Shown here: positions 1 through 9,488 of the stretch, piece by piece
Layout of the letters: every line of letters starts with the position of its first letter
How positions within the stretch are numbered: position 1 is the first letter of the stretch
NCBI GenBank assembly: GCA_003354025.1
Contig: PIVU01000006.1
Coordinates: forward strand, 1 to 50,036
DNA: 50,036 nt
Source: Nitrospirota bacterium
GTDB lineage: Bacteria > Nitrospirota > Thermodesulfovibrionia > UBA6902
Reading direction: 5' to 3'
Translations under genes and position numbers: made by a program
Notes under the pieces: generated by a model
What the model was told of the DNA's origin: nothing
The model's database searches: none
The model's input: the letters and a program-made list of their open reading frames with translations, nothing else

Positions 1-1248
1 TTTGGTGTAACTGTTCCGTTTAGTGTAGACGGATTAAGCACTGCTGTTAACCCCGATGACTATACAATCAATGCTAGTCCCATCGCGATTCCAGCTGGAT
101 CAACTACGGGAACCATTACCATTACGATAGCTGGTGATGCTCTTGATGAAGATAATGAGACTGTGATTGTGAACATGGGTTCACCGACAAACGCAACACC
201 GGGCGCTACAACAACACATACTGCTACCATCACAGACGATGATGCTACTCCAACTGTAACCTTCACATCAGCAGGTCAGTCAAGCGTTGGTGAGAGCGGT
301 ACTATGACAATTACTGCAGAGCTCTCCGCAGTTGGCGGTCGTGATGTAGAAGTTGAATTCAGCGTTGATGTATCAAGCACTGCAGATTTTAACGACTATG
401 CTATCTCTGCAACTCCGCTCACAATATCTGCCGGTTCAACTACAGCAGATATCACTATCACATTACAGGATGATGCTCTTGATGAGAATAATGAGACCGT
501 GCTTGTGAACATGGGAGCATTAACAAACGCTACCCTGGGCACATTTACATCTCATATGGCAACCATTACTGACGATGATGCTACTCCAACTGTAACCTTC
601 ACATCTGCATCACAGGCAAGCACTGATGAGACTGGTACCCTGACAATAACTGCTCAGCTTTCTGCTGCTTCCAGTTTTGATGTTGATGTACCCTTCAGCG
701 TAGATGGTACAAGCACTGCAGGTAATCCTGCTGATTATTCAATTACTACAACACCGCTGACAATACCTGCCGGATCTACATCAGCTGACATTACCATTAC
801 CATAGCCGGTGATGCACTTGATGAACTTAATGAGACCGTGATTGTTAACATGGGCGTACCTACACACGCAACTGCGGGAGCAACTACAGTTCATACTGCA
901 ACCATTACAGACGATGATGCTACTCCGACAATTAACTGGACAACATCATCTCAGAGCGGCTCCGAGGGTGGTTTTGGAACCATGTTCCTCACTGCATCAA
1001 TTTCAGCCCAGTCAGGACTTGATGTAACACTGCCATTCACCTTAACCGGCTCAGCAGCCACACCAGCTGACTATTCAATTACATCAAGCCCCGTTACAAT
1101 TACAGCGGGACAGACAATGGTGACTTTACTGATTACAATTGTAGATGATGTTGATCCTGAAATTGACGAAACAGTGATAGTCACCATGGATACACCAACT
1201 AATGCGACTATAGGTGTAACTAGCGTACATACAGCAACAATTCTTGCC
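1..1248 (+). repeat. Tandem Calx-beta repeat array (336-339 bp period)
   Basis: The unit junction 'gacgatgatgctactcc' recurs at about 234, 570 and 909, giving periods of 336 and 339 bp. Between the first two junctions the DNA is nearly identical for about 35 bases, including third codon positions. This suggests recent duplication or gene conversion rather than old divergence. The third junction and the last unit are more diverged. Confidence 0.85.
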
Positions 1249-1263
1249 AATGACAATGAGTAA
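1..1263 (+). CDS. Calx-beta repeat surface protein, 3' fragment
   Basis: The frame is open from base 1, so the gene starts upstream and only its last 420 codons are here. The fragment is made solely of tandem beta-sandwich units of about 112 residues. Each carries 'PLTIPAGST', then 'DALDE.NETVIVNMG', then 'HTATITDDDATPT'. The acidic clusters (DALDE.NE and TDDD) match the calcium-binding loops of Calx-beta domains, which are common in large extracellular adhesins and matrix proteins. Unit boundaries fall near residues 79, 191 and 303. The last unit runs to 'TILANDNE' and a stop, with no anchor, sorting signal or membrane segment after it. An ATG at 163 lies inside a repeat and is not a start. 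A role as adhesin or matrix protein is inferred from the domain type. The export signal would be upstream and cannot be judged. Confidence 0.88.
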   Translation, partial: FGVTVPFSVDGLSTAVNPDDYTINASPIAIPAGSTTGTITITIAGDALDEDNETVIVNMGSPTNATPGATTTHTATITDDDATPTVTFTSAGQSSVGESGTMTITAELSAVGGRDVEVEFSVDVSSTADFNDYAISATPLTISAGSTTADITITLQDDALDENNETVLVNMGALTNATLGTFTSHMATITDDDATPTVTFTSASQASTDETGTLTITAQLSAASSFDVDVPFSVDGTSTAGNPADYSITTTPLTIPAGSTSADITITIAGDALDELNETVIVNMGVPTHATAGATTVHTATITDDDATPTINWTTSSQSGSEGGFGTMFLTASISAQSGLDVTLPFTLTGSAATPADYSITSSPVTITAGQTMVTLLITIVDDVDPEIDETVIVTMDTPTNATIGVTSVHTATILANDNE

Positions 1264-1273
1264 TTAATTTAAA

Positions 1274-1313
1274 TACCTGCACAGTGGTTGCAGCGACTTC
1301 CACTGTGCAGGTA
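1274..1313 (+). terminator. Perfect 14-bp inverted repeat after the Calx-beta gene
   Basis: The arms are tacctgcacagtgg (1274-1287) and ccactgtgcaggta (1300-1313), fully complementary, with a 12-base loop. It starts 10 bases after the stop codon, where a terminator or 3'-end stabilising hairpin is expected. No T-run follows, so it is not a textbook intrinsic terminator. It could also act in both directions or as a protein-binding dyad. Confidence 0.6.
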
Positions 1314-1482
1314 AATTCCTGCATACATTATTCAACATAAAACCGATACTTCTTTATAAATAATTAACACATTAACTTCCTTAGTCTTCGCAATGTTACT
1401 TTTCTGCATATCAGAGCACAAACCCATAATCATTCAGCTTAGTCATTCAGCATAATGATTCACTTTTAATGAGGATAATATA

Positions 1483-2433
1483 ATGACGCGTGATCATCAC
1501 CCTTTAGTTACAATCGGCATACCCACATATAACAGAGCTGACAATTATTTAAAACAGGTCCTCGACAGTGCAGTTAAACAGACATATATGAATATTGAGA
1601 TTGTTGTTTCTGATAACTGCTCAATAGATAATACTGAAGCTGTAGTAAAAAGCTTCAAAGATCCACGAATACGATATTTCAAACAGAAAACTAATCTTGG
1701 TCGAATCGGCAATTCAAATTTTTTATTAGAGCAGGCCAATGGTGAGTATTTCCAGCAACTTCAGGATGATGACTCAATAGATCCTGACTTTGTCGAGACA
1801 TGTATGAAAGCTGCAGACTATTCCTCTGAAGTAGGAATCATTCAAACGGGGACAAGGATAATTAATTCAGATGGTAATGTAACTCATGAATATCCCTACA
1901 TGACCACAGGAACTTCAATTGAAGACTATTTTATAGGATGGTTTTCTTGTAAAACCTCCTGGTATTTATGCAGTACTTTATTTAATACACATTGGCTGAA
2001 AGAAGTAGGAGGATTCAAATCTAAACGCTGTCTTTTTGATGATGTAGTCGCAATGGTTAAGGTGGCAGCAAAACACAAGAGTATTAACATTCAGCACATT
2101 AAAGCAAGTTTCCGTAAGCACTCTGGAGAAGAAACTTTTGCAGCCAGCATTAAGGATTGGTGCGAAGATTCAATTTACTTACTTAACTTAATGTGTGACC
2201 TTGTTCCTGAAAGCAGCAGAAGTTTAATAGAAAAAGAAGGCTCGCAATTTTTCTCAACTATTAATTATCTATTCACCAGCGCAGTAAAATCCAGGCCTAA
2301 GCGAATTTTGGCATACCTCGCTGTTTATAAAGCATTCGGATACACTCAAATGCCGCCACCTTTAAAGGCAATCATTTATTACAATCCTCTATCAAACGGT
2401 CTTAGATCCATAAAACATAATTTGAGGGCATAA
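1483..2433 (+). CDS. Family 2 glycosyltransferase
   Basis: This 316-residue cytoplasmic enzyme has the GT-A fold of family 2. The nucleotide-binding start is 'TIGIPTYNRADNYLKQVL' (9-27), followed by 'VVSDNCSIDNTE' and the metal-binding acidic motif 'QDDDSID' at 94-100. It would move a sugar from a nucleotide donor to a growing lipid-linked glycan. Donor and acceptor cannot be told from sequence. The start ATG follows a 'gagg' Shine-Dalgarno at 1471-1474. A gap of about 220 bases separates it from the Calx-beta gene, and that gap holds two direct copies of 'cattcagc' (near 1432 and 1444). It is the first gene of the long glycan locus seen here. There is no membrane segment, so it is not a processive synthase. 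Confidence 0.9.
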   Translation: MTRDHHPLVTIGIPTYNRADNYLKQVLDSAVKQTYMNIEIVVSDNCSIDNTEAVVKSFKDPRIRYFKQKTNLGRIGNSNFLLEQANGEYFQQLQDDDSIDPDFVETCMKAADYSSEVGIIQTGTRIINSDGNVTHEYPYMTTGTSIEDYFIGWFSCKTSWYLCSTLFNTHWLKEVGGFKSKRCLFDDVVAMVKVAAKHKSINIQHIKASFRKHSGEETFAASIKDWCEDSIYLLNLMCDLVPESSRSLIEKEGSQFFSTINYLFTSAVKSRPKRILAYLAVYKAFGYTQMPPPLKAIIYYNPLSNGLRSIKHNLRA

Positions 2434-2535
2434 TCATCTTGCAGCTTATTACTTTCTTACTGATTAACTTTTAATACTCAATACTATCATATTTCAGCCT
2501 GCATTAATCACGTTAAACTCTACCATTATTGAAAA

Positions 2536-3777
2536 ATGAATCCTCCTATTAAAATCGCTTACATTCTTGATTTGTTCCCGGTATTATCGGAAACATTTAT
2601 TGTAAGAGAAATCCTTAAATTAAAGAAAAACCTTTTTGACGTTTCCATTTATGCCCGTTTAAACACATCTTCTGAAAATATCTATAGCGAAGTCATACAT
2701 AATGACTCAAAGGATCTTTTGAATGATGTGCAGTATTTCGCTTCACTTATGAGCGGCACTAAAGCTTTACGATGGTTTCAGATTATCTTAAGCCATTTGC
2801 ACTTTCTGCTTATTAGTCCTGTCAAATATTTAAAAACACTGTATTATGCGTCATCTAACGGAAATAATTTTTTAAAATCATTTGTTTTTGCCGCTCATTA
2901 TGCAAGAATTATGCAGGAGGCCGGAATAACTCATATGCATGTTCACTTCGCACTTAAGGCCTGTACGTACGCAATGTTCATATCAAGAATTTCCGGAATC
3001 CCATACAGCTTTACAGTCCATGCACATGATATCTTCACTCAGTGTTTAGCTGAATTAATTCAGGATAAATTTAACTATGCCAAATTTGCAGTGTGTATTT
3101 CCGAATTCAATAAGCAATATGTTCTTAGCCATTACAAATTGTCAGATCAGAATAAATTAAAGGTTATCCACTGTGGCCTGAATCTATTATCTTTCACACC
3201 TGAGGAGAAGTTATCAAACAAGAAACATACAATTCTTTCGATCGGCAGACTGGTTGATCACAAGGGATTCAAGTACTTAATAGAGGCTTGTAACCTCTTA
3301 AATCAAAACACCGAATTGGACTTCACATGCACTATTATCGGTGAGGGCCCGGACAGACCTAATTTAGTAAATTTAATTTCTTCATACAAGTTAAACGATG
3401 TTATACATCTTGCAGGAGCCAAGGAGCAATCTGAAGTTATTAAAGCCTTAAATAATGCCGACTTATTTGTATTGCCATGTATTACGGACGATAGCGGAAT
3501 ACAAGACGGCATCCCCGTTGTTTTAATGGAGGCAATGGCCATGAAAATCCCTGTTATATCAACACGCGTTTCCGGAATACCTGAGCTTGTTCAACATGGA
3601 TCAGGCATACTGGTAGAGCAGAAAGATCCTAAAGGATTGTCAGAGGCAATTACTCATATGTCGCATCTATCTGATACTGATAGAGAGACAATGATAAACA
3701 AGGGACGGTCTGCTGTAGAAGAAAGTTTCAATATTGATAAGGAAGGCCGGAAACTCGCTGAATTAATCAACAATTAA
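2536..3777 (+). CDS. GT-B (family 4) glycosyltransferase, WcaL-like
   Basis: This 413-residue protein has a two-Rossmann GT-B layout. The N-terminal signature 'YILDLFPVLSETFIVREI' and the region 'HVHFALKACTYAMFIS' resemble the colanic-acid transferase WcaL group. The C-terminal domain starts at 'ILSIGRLVDHKGFKYLIEA' and has 'IIGEGPDRP'. The usual EX7E donor motif appears as DX7E (D324 to E332, 'DGIPVVLME'), a variant common in this subgroup. It would add a sugar to the repeat unit with retention of configuration; the donor is unknown. The ATG has no convincing Shine-Dalgarno, as is the case for several genes in this locus. Family assignment is firm, the WcaL comparison less so. Confidence 0.9.
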   Translation: MNPPIKIAYILDLFPVLSETFIVREILKLKKNLFDVSIYARLNTSSENIYSEVIHNDSKDLLNDVQYFASLMSGTKALRWFQIILSHLHFLLISPVKYLKTLYYASSNGNNFLKSFVFAAHYARIMQEAGITHMHVHFALKACTYAMFISRISGIPYSFTVHAHDIFTQCLAELIQDKFNYAKFAVCISEFNKQYVLSHYKLSDQNKLKVIHCGLNLLSFTPEEKLSNKKHTILSIGRLVDHKGFKYLIEACNLLNQNTELDFTCTIIGEGPDRPNLVNLISSYKLNDVIHLAGAKEQSEVIKALNNADLFVLPCITDDSGIQDGIPVVLMEAMAMKIPVISTRVSGIPELVQHGSGILVEQKDPKGLSEAITHMSHLSDTDRETMINKGRSAVEESFNIDKEGRKLAELINN

Positions 3778-3833
3778 ATCAGTTCATATTATCCAACTAT
3801 CATATATGATATGGGTAAGCCTACGTGTAAGGA

Positions 3834-4814
3834 ATGAAGCAAGACCCACTATTTTCAATAATAATGCCTAGCTATAACAATGGCAACTATATTGGAGATG
3901 CAATTGAAAGCGCTTTGGCCCAGACATACCCTAACTGGGAGCTTGTGATAGTTGATGATGCATCTACCGATGATTCTTTAGACATTATTAAGCACTTCCT
4001 GAATAACAGTAATATAAAATTAATAACAAATGATATTAATCAAGGAGTAGCCTATGTTGCTAAACAGGCCGTAGAAAACTCCTCCGGCGAAATAATCGGC
4101 ATACTGGACTCGGATGATGTGTTACATAAAGATGCGTTAATGGTAATGGTTAGCGAGTATATACAGCATCCTGACTACGGGTTAATCTATTCAAACCACT
4201 ATCAATGTGATAAAAACCTGGCAATTCATGGAGAGTCGCCCTGGTCTGGTGAACTGCCGGTTGACATGTGTCTTCAGGAGTTCTTAATCGATAAACTATT
4301 CGATGCAGTCACTATTTCAATGCATTTTCGTACATTCAAAAGAAGTGCCTATGACAAAACCGAGGGTTTCGACATTTCTTTACTATGCTATGAGGACAGG
4401 GACTTATATTACAAACTGGAAAAAGCAACCCTGATCAAAGGAATAAATAAATGTCTTTACTACTATAGGGACATTGATGAAGCCGGAGCATATAGAAAAA
4501 ATCAAAATGCTGAATATTACTGGTTTGTCTGTGAGTACAAAGAGACGATGAGAAGGCTGAAGATAAATCTTCCTTTCATCAGAGAAGAGAACCTATCCCC
4601 CTTCTTATGTAACATCATGTACTTTTACTTGCGACGGCGTCATACCATTGCTAAAGATAAACTTCGAAAAAAAATGCACCATTTCCTGTTAGAAACAGGG
4701 TATAACAAGTTAAACAACAATAAATTTCTAGCTATTCTATATTTATTAAATTCATACATATATGGATACACTAATTTCTCTTTTCGTAAGATAATGAAAT
4801 GTCTTGTTCATTAA
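3834..4814 (+). CDS. Family 2 glycosyltransferase
   Basis: A second GT-A transferase of 326 residues. It starts with 'FSIIMPSYNNGNYIGDAIES', continues with 'LVIVDDASTDDS' and has the metal-binding motif 'LDSDDV' at 91-96. The C-terminal half is lysine- and tyrosine-rich and lacks a clear membrane helix, though basic and aromatic patches ('YFYLRRRHTIAKDKLRKK') could contact the membrane. It differs clearly from the first GT2, so the two probably form different linkages. An 'aagga' sequence lies almost directly against the ATG, too close to act well, so translation initiation here is probably weak or uses another cue. Substrate unknown. Confidence 0.9.
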   Translation: MKQDPLFSIIMPSYNNGNYIGDAIESALAQTYPNWELVIVDDASTDDSLDIIKHFLNNSNIKLITNDINQGVAYVAKQAVENSSGEIIGILDSDDVLHKDALMVMVSEYIQHPDYGLIYSNHYQCDKNLAIHGESPWSGELPVDMCLQEFLIDKLFDAVTISMHFRTFKRSAYDKTEGFDISLLCYEDRDLYYKLEKATLIKGINKCLYYYRDIDEAGAYRKNQNAEYYWFVCEYKETMRRLKINLPFIREENLSPFLCNIMYFYLRRRHTIAKDKLRKKMHHFLLETGYNKLNNNKFLAILYLLNSYIYGYTNFSFRKIMKCLVH

Positions 4815-4933
4815 ATTATTAGTTATGGAAGAGAAGTATTTTTTCTGGTTGATAATCCAGTTTCGTTTTCGCATAATATGAAATATATATTTTCATCATT
4901 ATTTACAAATCTCTTCTATAGGGGGATTCCATC

Positions 4934-5731
4934 ATGATGTACAAGTATAATTTAAGGCTTGCAGCAAGATTTCTACTTAGGTCAATTTCCCATTTAAAAA
5001 CCCCGCCTAATTATTGGAGAACAGCGGAGTATAGAATTGTTCTTAATGAAGGGAATTTCGACAAAAGTGATGTAATTCTGGACATTGGAAGTCCTAAGGA
5101 TTTGTGTTTATATTTATCCAGGGTTATTGGTGCAAAGGTATATGCAACGGATATCAATGATTACTTCATCGATAGCATTGGTTTTCTTCGTCAATTTGAA
5201 GAGATACCTAAACAAAAGCTGCATTTGAAAGTTGAAGATGGTCGCAACCTTACCTTTGACAATAATTATTTCAGTAAAATATATTCAATATCTGTCTTAG
5301 AACATATTCCTGATTCAGGAGACACAGAATGCATCAAAGAAATCGCCAGGGTTTTGTCAAATGGTGGTAAGTGCATAATTACCGTTCCTTTTTCTCCAGA
5401 ATCAAAAAATGATTACAGAGATGAAAGCGCCTTTTATTGGTCAGAACAATATTCCGGCAAGGACAGTGGTAAGTCATTCTATCAGAGAAGATATAGTGAG
5501 CAGGACCTTTATGACAGGCTAATTACTCCCTCAGGATTAACTCTCGATAAATTGCAATTCATTGGTGAAAGAATTTTCACAAATTCTAATAATGAACTTA
5601 TTGATATCTTACCTAAATGGACCGCTCCTATAGAGCCTTTAATGTCCAATTTATTCTTAAGCAAACCTGTTACAGAATGGAAATCTCTCAAGAAACCACT
5701 CTGTGCGATCATTGTGTTAAAGAAGCAGTAG
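4934..5731 (+). CDS. Class I SAM-dependent methyltransferase
   Basis: This 265-residue protein has the Rossmann methyltransferase pattern. Motif I appears in degenerate form, 'VILDIGSPKDLCLYLS', where most relatives have DxGCGxG. An acidic residue ends strand 2 ('VYATDIND'), and the post-motif 'VLEHIPDSGDTECIKEIARVL...GGKCIITVP' is typical of methyltransferase type 11 enzymes. It probably methylates a sugar hydroxyl or an acidic group on the polysaccharide, an inference from the surrounding glycosyltransferases. A G-run (4918-4925) precedes two adjacent ATG codons (4934 and 4937), and either could be the start. The weak glycine motif may reflect a divergent SAM site but does not by itself imply inactivity. 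Confidence 0.82.
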   Translation: MMYKYNLRLAARFLLRSISHLKTPPNYWRTAEYRIVLNEGNFDKSDVILDIGSPKDLCLYLSRVIGAKVYATDINDYFIDSIGFLRQFEEIPKQKLHLKVEDGRNLTFDNNYFSKIYSISVLEHIPDSGDTECIKEIARVLSNGGKCIITVPFSPESKNDYRDESAFYWSEQYSGKDSGKSFYQRRYSEQDLYDRLITPSGLTLDKLQFIGERIFTNSNNELIDILPKWTAPIEPLMSNLFLSKPVTEWKSLKKPLCAIIVLKKQ

Positions 5732-5831
5732 ATATTTTACTTGTGTATCAAGATGATCCACTAAATCATAACTAACTAATATTTACTAACAATATTGTAA
5801 ATCCATGATATGCGCAGAAAGAAAATAAATT

Positions 5832-6992
5832 ATGACCTACTCAGATAACATGTCAGATACGGCATACTGTACGATTGTTACAAAAAGTCATCTAGCCTAT
5901 GCTCGAGCTTTAGGGGCATGTCTGGCTAAGCATGATCCTAAGAGCAAATATTATGTATTGCTTGCCGACAGGGTTGATGGCTACTTCAATCCTGATAAAG
6001 AGCCTTTTGAATTAATCACCCTTGACCAACTGTCAGACCAGGAAGATATCCACAAAATGAGTTTCTACTATAATGCTATAGAAATGTGTTTTGTACTGCG
6101 TCCATGGCTGCATGAGTACATGACCCAAAATACACCTTTTAAAAAATGGATTTATTTAGACGCCGATATTGCTGTTTATAATTCATTGCAAGTAATATCA
6201 GATCAGCTCAATGTTGATACTTCCATTCTTCTATCGCCTCACTTGATCAACATTAACCCTCCCCCGTCAGCTGATATTAAATCAATTAGAGCGTTAGAAG
6301 CCAGTCTTCTGCGGAGCGGCGGTATATATCAGGGAGGATTTCTCGCCCTGCAAAGAAGTGAAGAATCCCATGCTTTTGTAAATTGGTTCAAAGAACGCCT
6401 TCTATTTTATGGTTTTAATGAGCGCCCCATGCAGTCCGGTGATCAATTCTGGATGACATATATACCTTTGTATTTCAATAATGTATCAGTTTCAAAAGAT
6501 CCCGGTGCAAACCTGGCTTACTGGAATCTTTTTGAAAGAACTATTTCAGAAGATAATACAGGGTATGTTAAAGTCAACAATGAACCGCTTCTTTTCATTC
6601 ACTTTGCAGGTTATGACATGAGCGCACCAAATAAACTCACCAAGTATTCAATGCCACAAAAACTTAGCGGAGTACCTGAAGCAATAAACAAACTGGCATC
6701 AGATTACCATAGTTCGTTAATCGACAGCGGTTACAATGAAACTATTAAATACCCCTATGCTTTTGATAAATTCAACAATGGAAGTAAGGTCACTCCTTTA
6801 ATGAGACGTCTTTATTTTAATATCATATTTAGTGGTAAATCATTTAATGGTTCACCTTTCAACCAGTATGATTTTTTCAAATCACGTATTCGTTTACAGG
6901 AACTCAAAGTATCTTTCAGGAAAACTGGGCGACGCCTTATAGACCGAATCAAGAAACTGCTGAATCCCGATTATGACTATAAAGCCCTCTAA
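5832..6992 (+). CDS. GT-A nucleotide-sugar transferase (family 8-like)
   Basis: This 386-residue protein starts with 'CTIVTKSHLAYARALGACLAKHDP', a pattern seen in family 8 and related nucleotide-diphospho-sugar transferases. The metal-binding DXD is 'YLDADIAVY' (D110, D112). Further family features are 'GGIYQGGFLAL', 'SGDQFWMTYIPLYF' and 'FIHFAGYD', the last providing a late metal-ligand histidine. The last 100 residues are basic ('SFRKTGRRLIDRIKKLLNP') and may bind the membrane surface. It would transfer one sugar to the lipid-linked chain; donor unknown. It sits 100 bases after the methyltransferase gene, in the same orientation. Confidence 0.8.
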   Translation: MTYSDNMSDTAYCTIVTKSHLAYARALGACLAKHDPKSKYYVLLADRVDGYFNPDKEPFELITLDQLSDQEDIHKMSFYYNAIEMCFVLRPWLHEYMTQNTPFKKWIYLDADIAVYNSLQVISDQLNVDTSILLSPHLININPPPSADIKSIRALEASLLRSGGIYQGGFLALQRSEESHAFVNWFKERLLFYGFNERPMQSGDQFWMTYIPLYFNNVSVSKDPGANLAYWNLFERTISEDNTGYVKVNNEPLLFIHFAGYDMSAPNKLTKYSMPQKLSGVPEAINKLASDYHSSLIDSGYNETIKYPYAFDKFNNGSKVTPLMRRLYFNIIFSGKSFNGSPFNQYDFFKSRIRLQELKVSFRKTGRRLIDRIKKLLNPDYDYKAL

Positions 6993-7036
6993 CGGTTCCA
7001 GGTCATTCACTTAATAGTAAATTTATTATCAAACAC

Positions 7037-8266
7037 ATGAGATTCCTTTTCATTACCAGTAACTTCATCAGTGACTTTAACGGATCCGCACACGGTGTAT
7101 TTAAAAGGATGCGCATGTTCTTAGAGGGCATTGATGAAATTTCCAGTATTGATATTTTATTTTATGTGTCACCTGATACAGTCATTGAGCCATCTGCCGT
7201 ATCTGTTCTTGAACGGTCATTTTTTGATAATTGGAAAATCAAACTCACCATATTTATTTGTGCTCGTACAGAGGTCGATAAAAGTGGAGTCTTATCAAAA
7301 TTATGGTATTATTACGTCGCAGGTGTTTTTAGTTTTTTTAAGCAGACCAGATTTATTGAATTCAGTAATCCCAGGCAGGTCACCGCTCTTGAATCATGCC
7401 TTTTGCGCAAACCCGATGCAATATTCGTTCACAAACTTCATTCAATGTGTCCTTTATTGCTAACAAAAGTAAAACTACCCACTGTATACATGGATCTTGA
7501 TGATATTGAACATGTAGTGTTTAAGCGGAATATCAGTCAATTCTCAGAGTCATATAAAAAAGTCCTTAAGTACTGTCAATTACCAATGTTTATTTCAGGT
7601 GAACGGCGAGCAATGCGCCTCGCCAGAAATACCTTTGTCTGCTCTGACATAGATAGAGATTATTTAACAAACCATAGCCGGCTCCCTGGCATTGTGACAG
7701 TCCCAAACGCAATTGCCATTCCTGAGCATCAGGATCTTACGTTAGAACCCAGGGTACTATTTATCGGGACATATGAGTACAAGCCAAACGTAGATGCTGC
7801 TGAATATTTGATTACAGCAATTTGGCCTCGAATTATTGAGGCAATACCGTCCGCTAAACTTATAATTGCCGGTGCTCATCCAGAGTACATTCAAAGCTAC
7901 AGCAATAAGGATGACAGCATTACATTTACCGGTTACGTAAATAACCTGGAGCTTTTATACCAACAGGTCAGGATAGTATGTACTCCGATATTTGTTGGAG
8001 GCGGAACAAGGGTAAAAATTATAGAAGCAGCTGCTTTTGGAAAACCTGTAGTTTCTACAACGTTAGGGGCAGAAGGACTAAGTTTTAACAATGGCACTGA
8101 AATCATTTTACGTGATGACTCTTCATCGATAATTGAATCATTACTTTTAATGCTCCAAGATCATGCTATCTGCTCAAAAGTGGGAACTGCCGCTCGTAAA
8201 AAAGCAATAGAGCTGTATGATAAAAATAATATTGTTAAACTTATCAGTAATCTCTTAACAACCTAA
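7037..8266 (+). CDS. GT-B (family 4) glycosyltransferase, XrtA-locus type
   Basis: A GT-B transferase of 409 residues. The C-terminal domain has 'FIGTYEYKPNVDAAEYLI', 'PSAKLIIAGAHP', 'FTGYVNNLELLYQQ' and 'FVGGGTRVKIIEAAAFGKPVVST'. The 'GGGTRxKxxEA' form of the donor site is typical of transferases found in exosortase A exopolysaccharide loci. The N-terminal half carries 'MDLDDIEHVVFKR', also usual in that subgroup. It should act in the cytoplasm on the lipid-linked intermediate. The start ATG lacks a recognisable Shine-Dalgarno. The link to exosortase systems is by similarity only, since no exosortase or PEP-CTERM protein is seen here. Confidence 0.87.
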   Translation: MRFLFITSNFISDFNGSAHGVFKRMRMFLEGIDEISSIDILFYVSPDTVIEPSAVSVLERSFFDNWKIKLTIFICARTEVDKSGVLSKLWYYYVAGVFSFFKQTRFIEFSNPRQVTALESCLLRKPDAIFVHKLHSMCPLLLTKVKLPTVYMDLDDIEHVVFKRNISQFSESYKKVLKYCQLPMFISGERRAMRLARNTFVCSDIDRDYLTNHSRLPGIVTVPNAIAIPEHQDLTLEPRVLFIGTYEYKPNVDAAEYLITAIWPRIIEAIPSAKLIIAGAHPEYIQSYSNKDDSITFTGYVNNLELLYQQVRIVCTPIFVGGGTRVKIIEAAAFGKPVVSTTLGAEGLSFNNGTEIILRDDSSSIIESLLLMLQDHAICSKVGTAARKKAIELYDKNNIVKLISNLLTT

Positions 8267-8296
8267 AATTACAAATGATAAGGATATATTCATAAA

Positions 8297-9481
8297 ATGT
8301 TTTTAGTCTGTGAACCAATCGCATGGGGATTAGAGCACGTACCCTTTAATGCCGCATTGTTAAAAACAATACATTATGCATTTCCTGATGAGCGCATTAA
8401 ATTTCATGGTGAACACTCCCATATAGAAGAAGTAAAGAAAGAGATAGGTGAAGAACTTCTTGATCACATAGAATGGTGTAAAATATCATTATCTCAAAGG
8501 CATGCTAGTTTTTTCAAACGCCTTTCTTCTGACTTCAGTAATGTAAGATACCTTCTCAATGAATTAAATGATAATGTCTCTAAGAATGTTTTAGTCATTA
8601 TCGGGAATCCATCTATACTATGGGCCCTTAAATATCATGTCAGCACATCACATAAAAACTCAAAGGTCCAGGTAGTTCTTCACGGTGATTTTTCAAAGCT
8701 TCGCTATCGATCTTCTCTCAAGAACATTTTTAATCCTCTATATCATATCGGCAGTTTAAAAACTGCTCTAAGGATATCTACTCTGATTAATTTTCAAATT
8801 ATAGTCCTGGAAGATGCCGTTCGAGATGCTGTCATAAAAGAGATGCCTTCTTTGCAGAGAATCATAAAAGTACTTGACCATCCAATCCCGGGAGATAGTC
8901 AACCCCTCAAAATAATCGAATTGAATGAACCGATACAGTTCGGCTTTTTGGGCCGTGCTTCTGAAAGCAAAGGGTTCTTAGAGTTTCTATCGGCAGCATC
9001 AGAAATCTCTAGGCGTTTCCCAGGAAAAGCCAACTTTCACCTAATTGGCTGGATCCTTGACTATCAACAAAAACAAAACATCCCGGAAATCAAGTTTCTC
9101 ACTGATAAACCCGCGACACATTGCCTCAATAGAACTGAATACGTAAAGCGTTTAGGCCAACTTCATTTTGTCTGCATGTTTTATAGAAGAGAGTACGAGT
9201 TTACCGCGTCAGGAGTATTACTGGATAGTGTCAAGTACGAGAAGCCAATTATCACAACTCCTTTACCAATCTTTGAACACCTTAATAATAGATTCAGTAA
9301 TATTGGATATTTATGCCACAACGATAATATGGTTGACATGATAAGCTCCATAATCAGTAAACTGGACACGTCTCATTACAAGCAACAAGTTCAAAACATG
9401 CGCCAACTAAAAAACTCTAGAACTCCTGTATTTCTTGCCAAGAAATATTATGAACTTACAAGTCTTCTCCTTCGCGATTGA
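8297..9481 (+). CDS. Putative GT-B glycosyltransferase, divergent
   Basis: This 394-residue protein is only weakly recognisable. It begins 'FLVCEPIAWGLEHVPFNAALL', has no membrane helix, and its second half has the GT-B-like 'IQFGFLGRASESKGFLEFLSAASEI'. Near 300 it has 'RREYEFTASGVLLDSVKYEKPIITT' split over the place where EX7E-type donor motifs lie. The pattern of a C-terminal donor domain is clear enough to call a probable transferase, but no family number can be given. It lies between a GT4 and a GT2 gene. An 'aagga' at 8280 is rather far from the ATG. The next gene starts 7 bases after its stop codon, so the two are likely translated together. Confidence 0.65.
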   Translation: MFLVCEPIAWGLEHVPFNAALLKTIHYAFPDERIKFHGEHSHIEEVKKEIGEELLDHIEWCKISLSQRHASFFKRLSSDFSNVRYLLNELNDNVSKNVLVIIGNPSILWALKYHVSTSHKNSKVQVVLHGDFSKLRYRSSLKNIFNPLYHIGSLKTALRISTLINFQIIVLEDAVRDAVIKEMPSLQRIIKVLDHPIPGDSQPLKIIELNEPIQFGFLGRASESKGFLEFLSAASEISRRFPGKANFHLIGWILDYQQKQNIPEIKFLTDKPATHCLNRTEYVKRLGQLHFVCMFYRREYEFTASGVLLDSVKYEKPIITTPLPIFEHLNNRFSNIGYLCHNDNMVDMISSIISKLDTSHYKQQVQNMRQLKNSRTPVFLAKKYYELTSLLLRD

Positions 9482-9488
9482 GTATTTT

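Noticed and set aside
163-1263. Apparent 366-codon gene starting at ATG 163
   Set aside because: The frame is open from base 1 and the ATG lies within a Calx-beta repeat. It is the tail of a longer gene.
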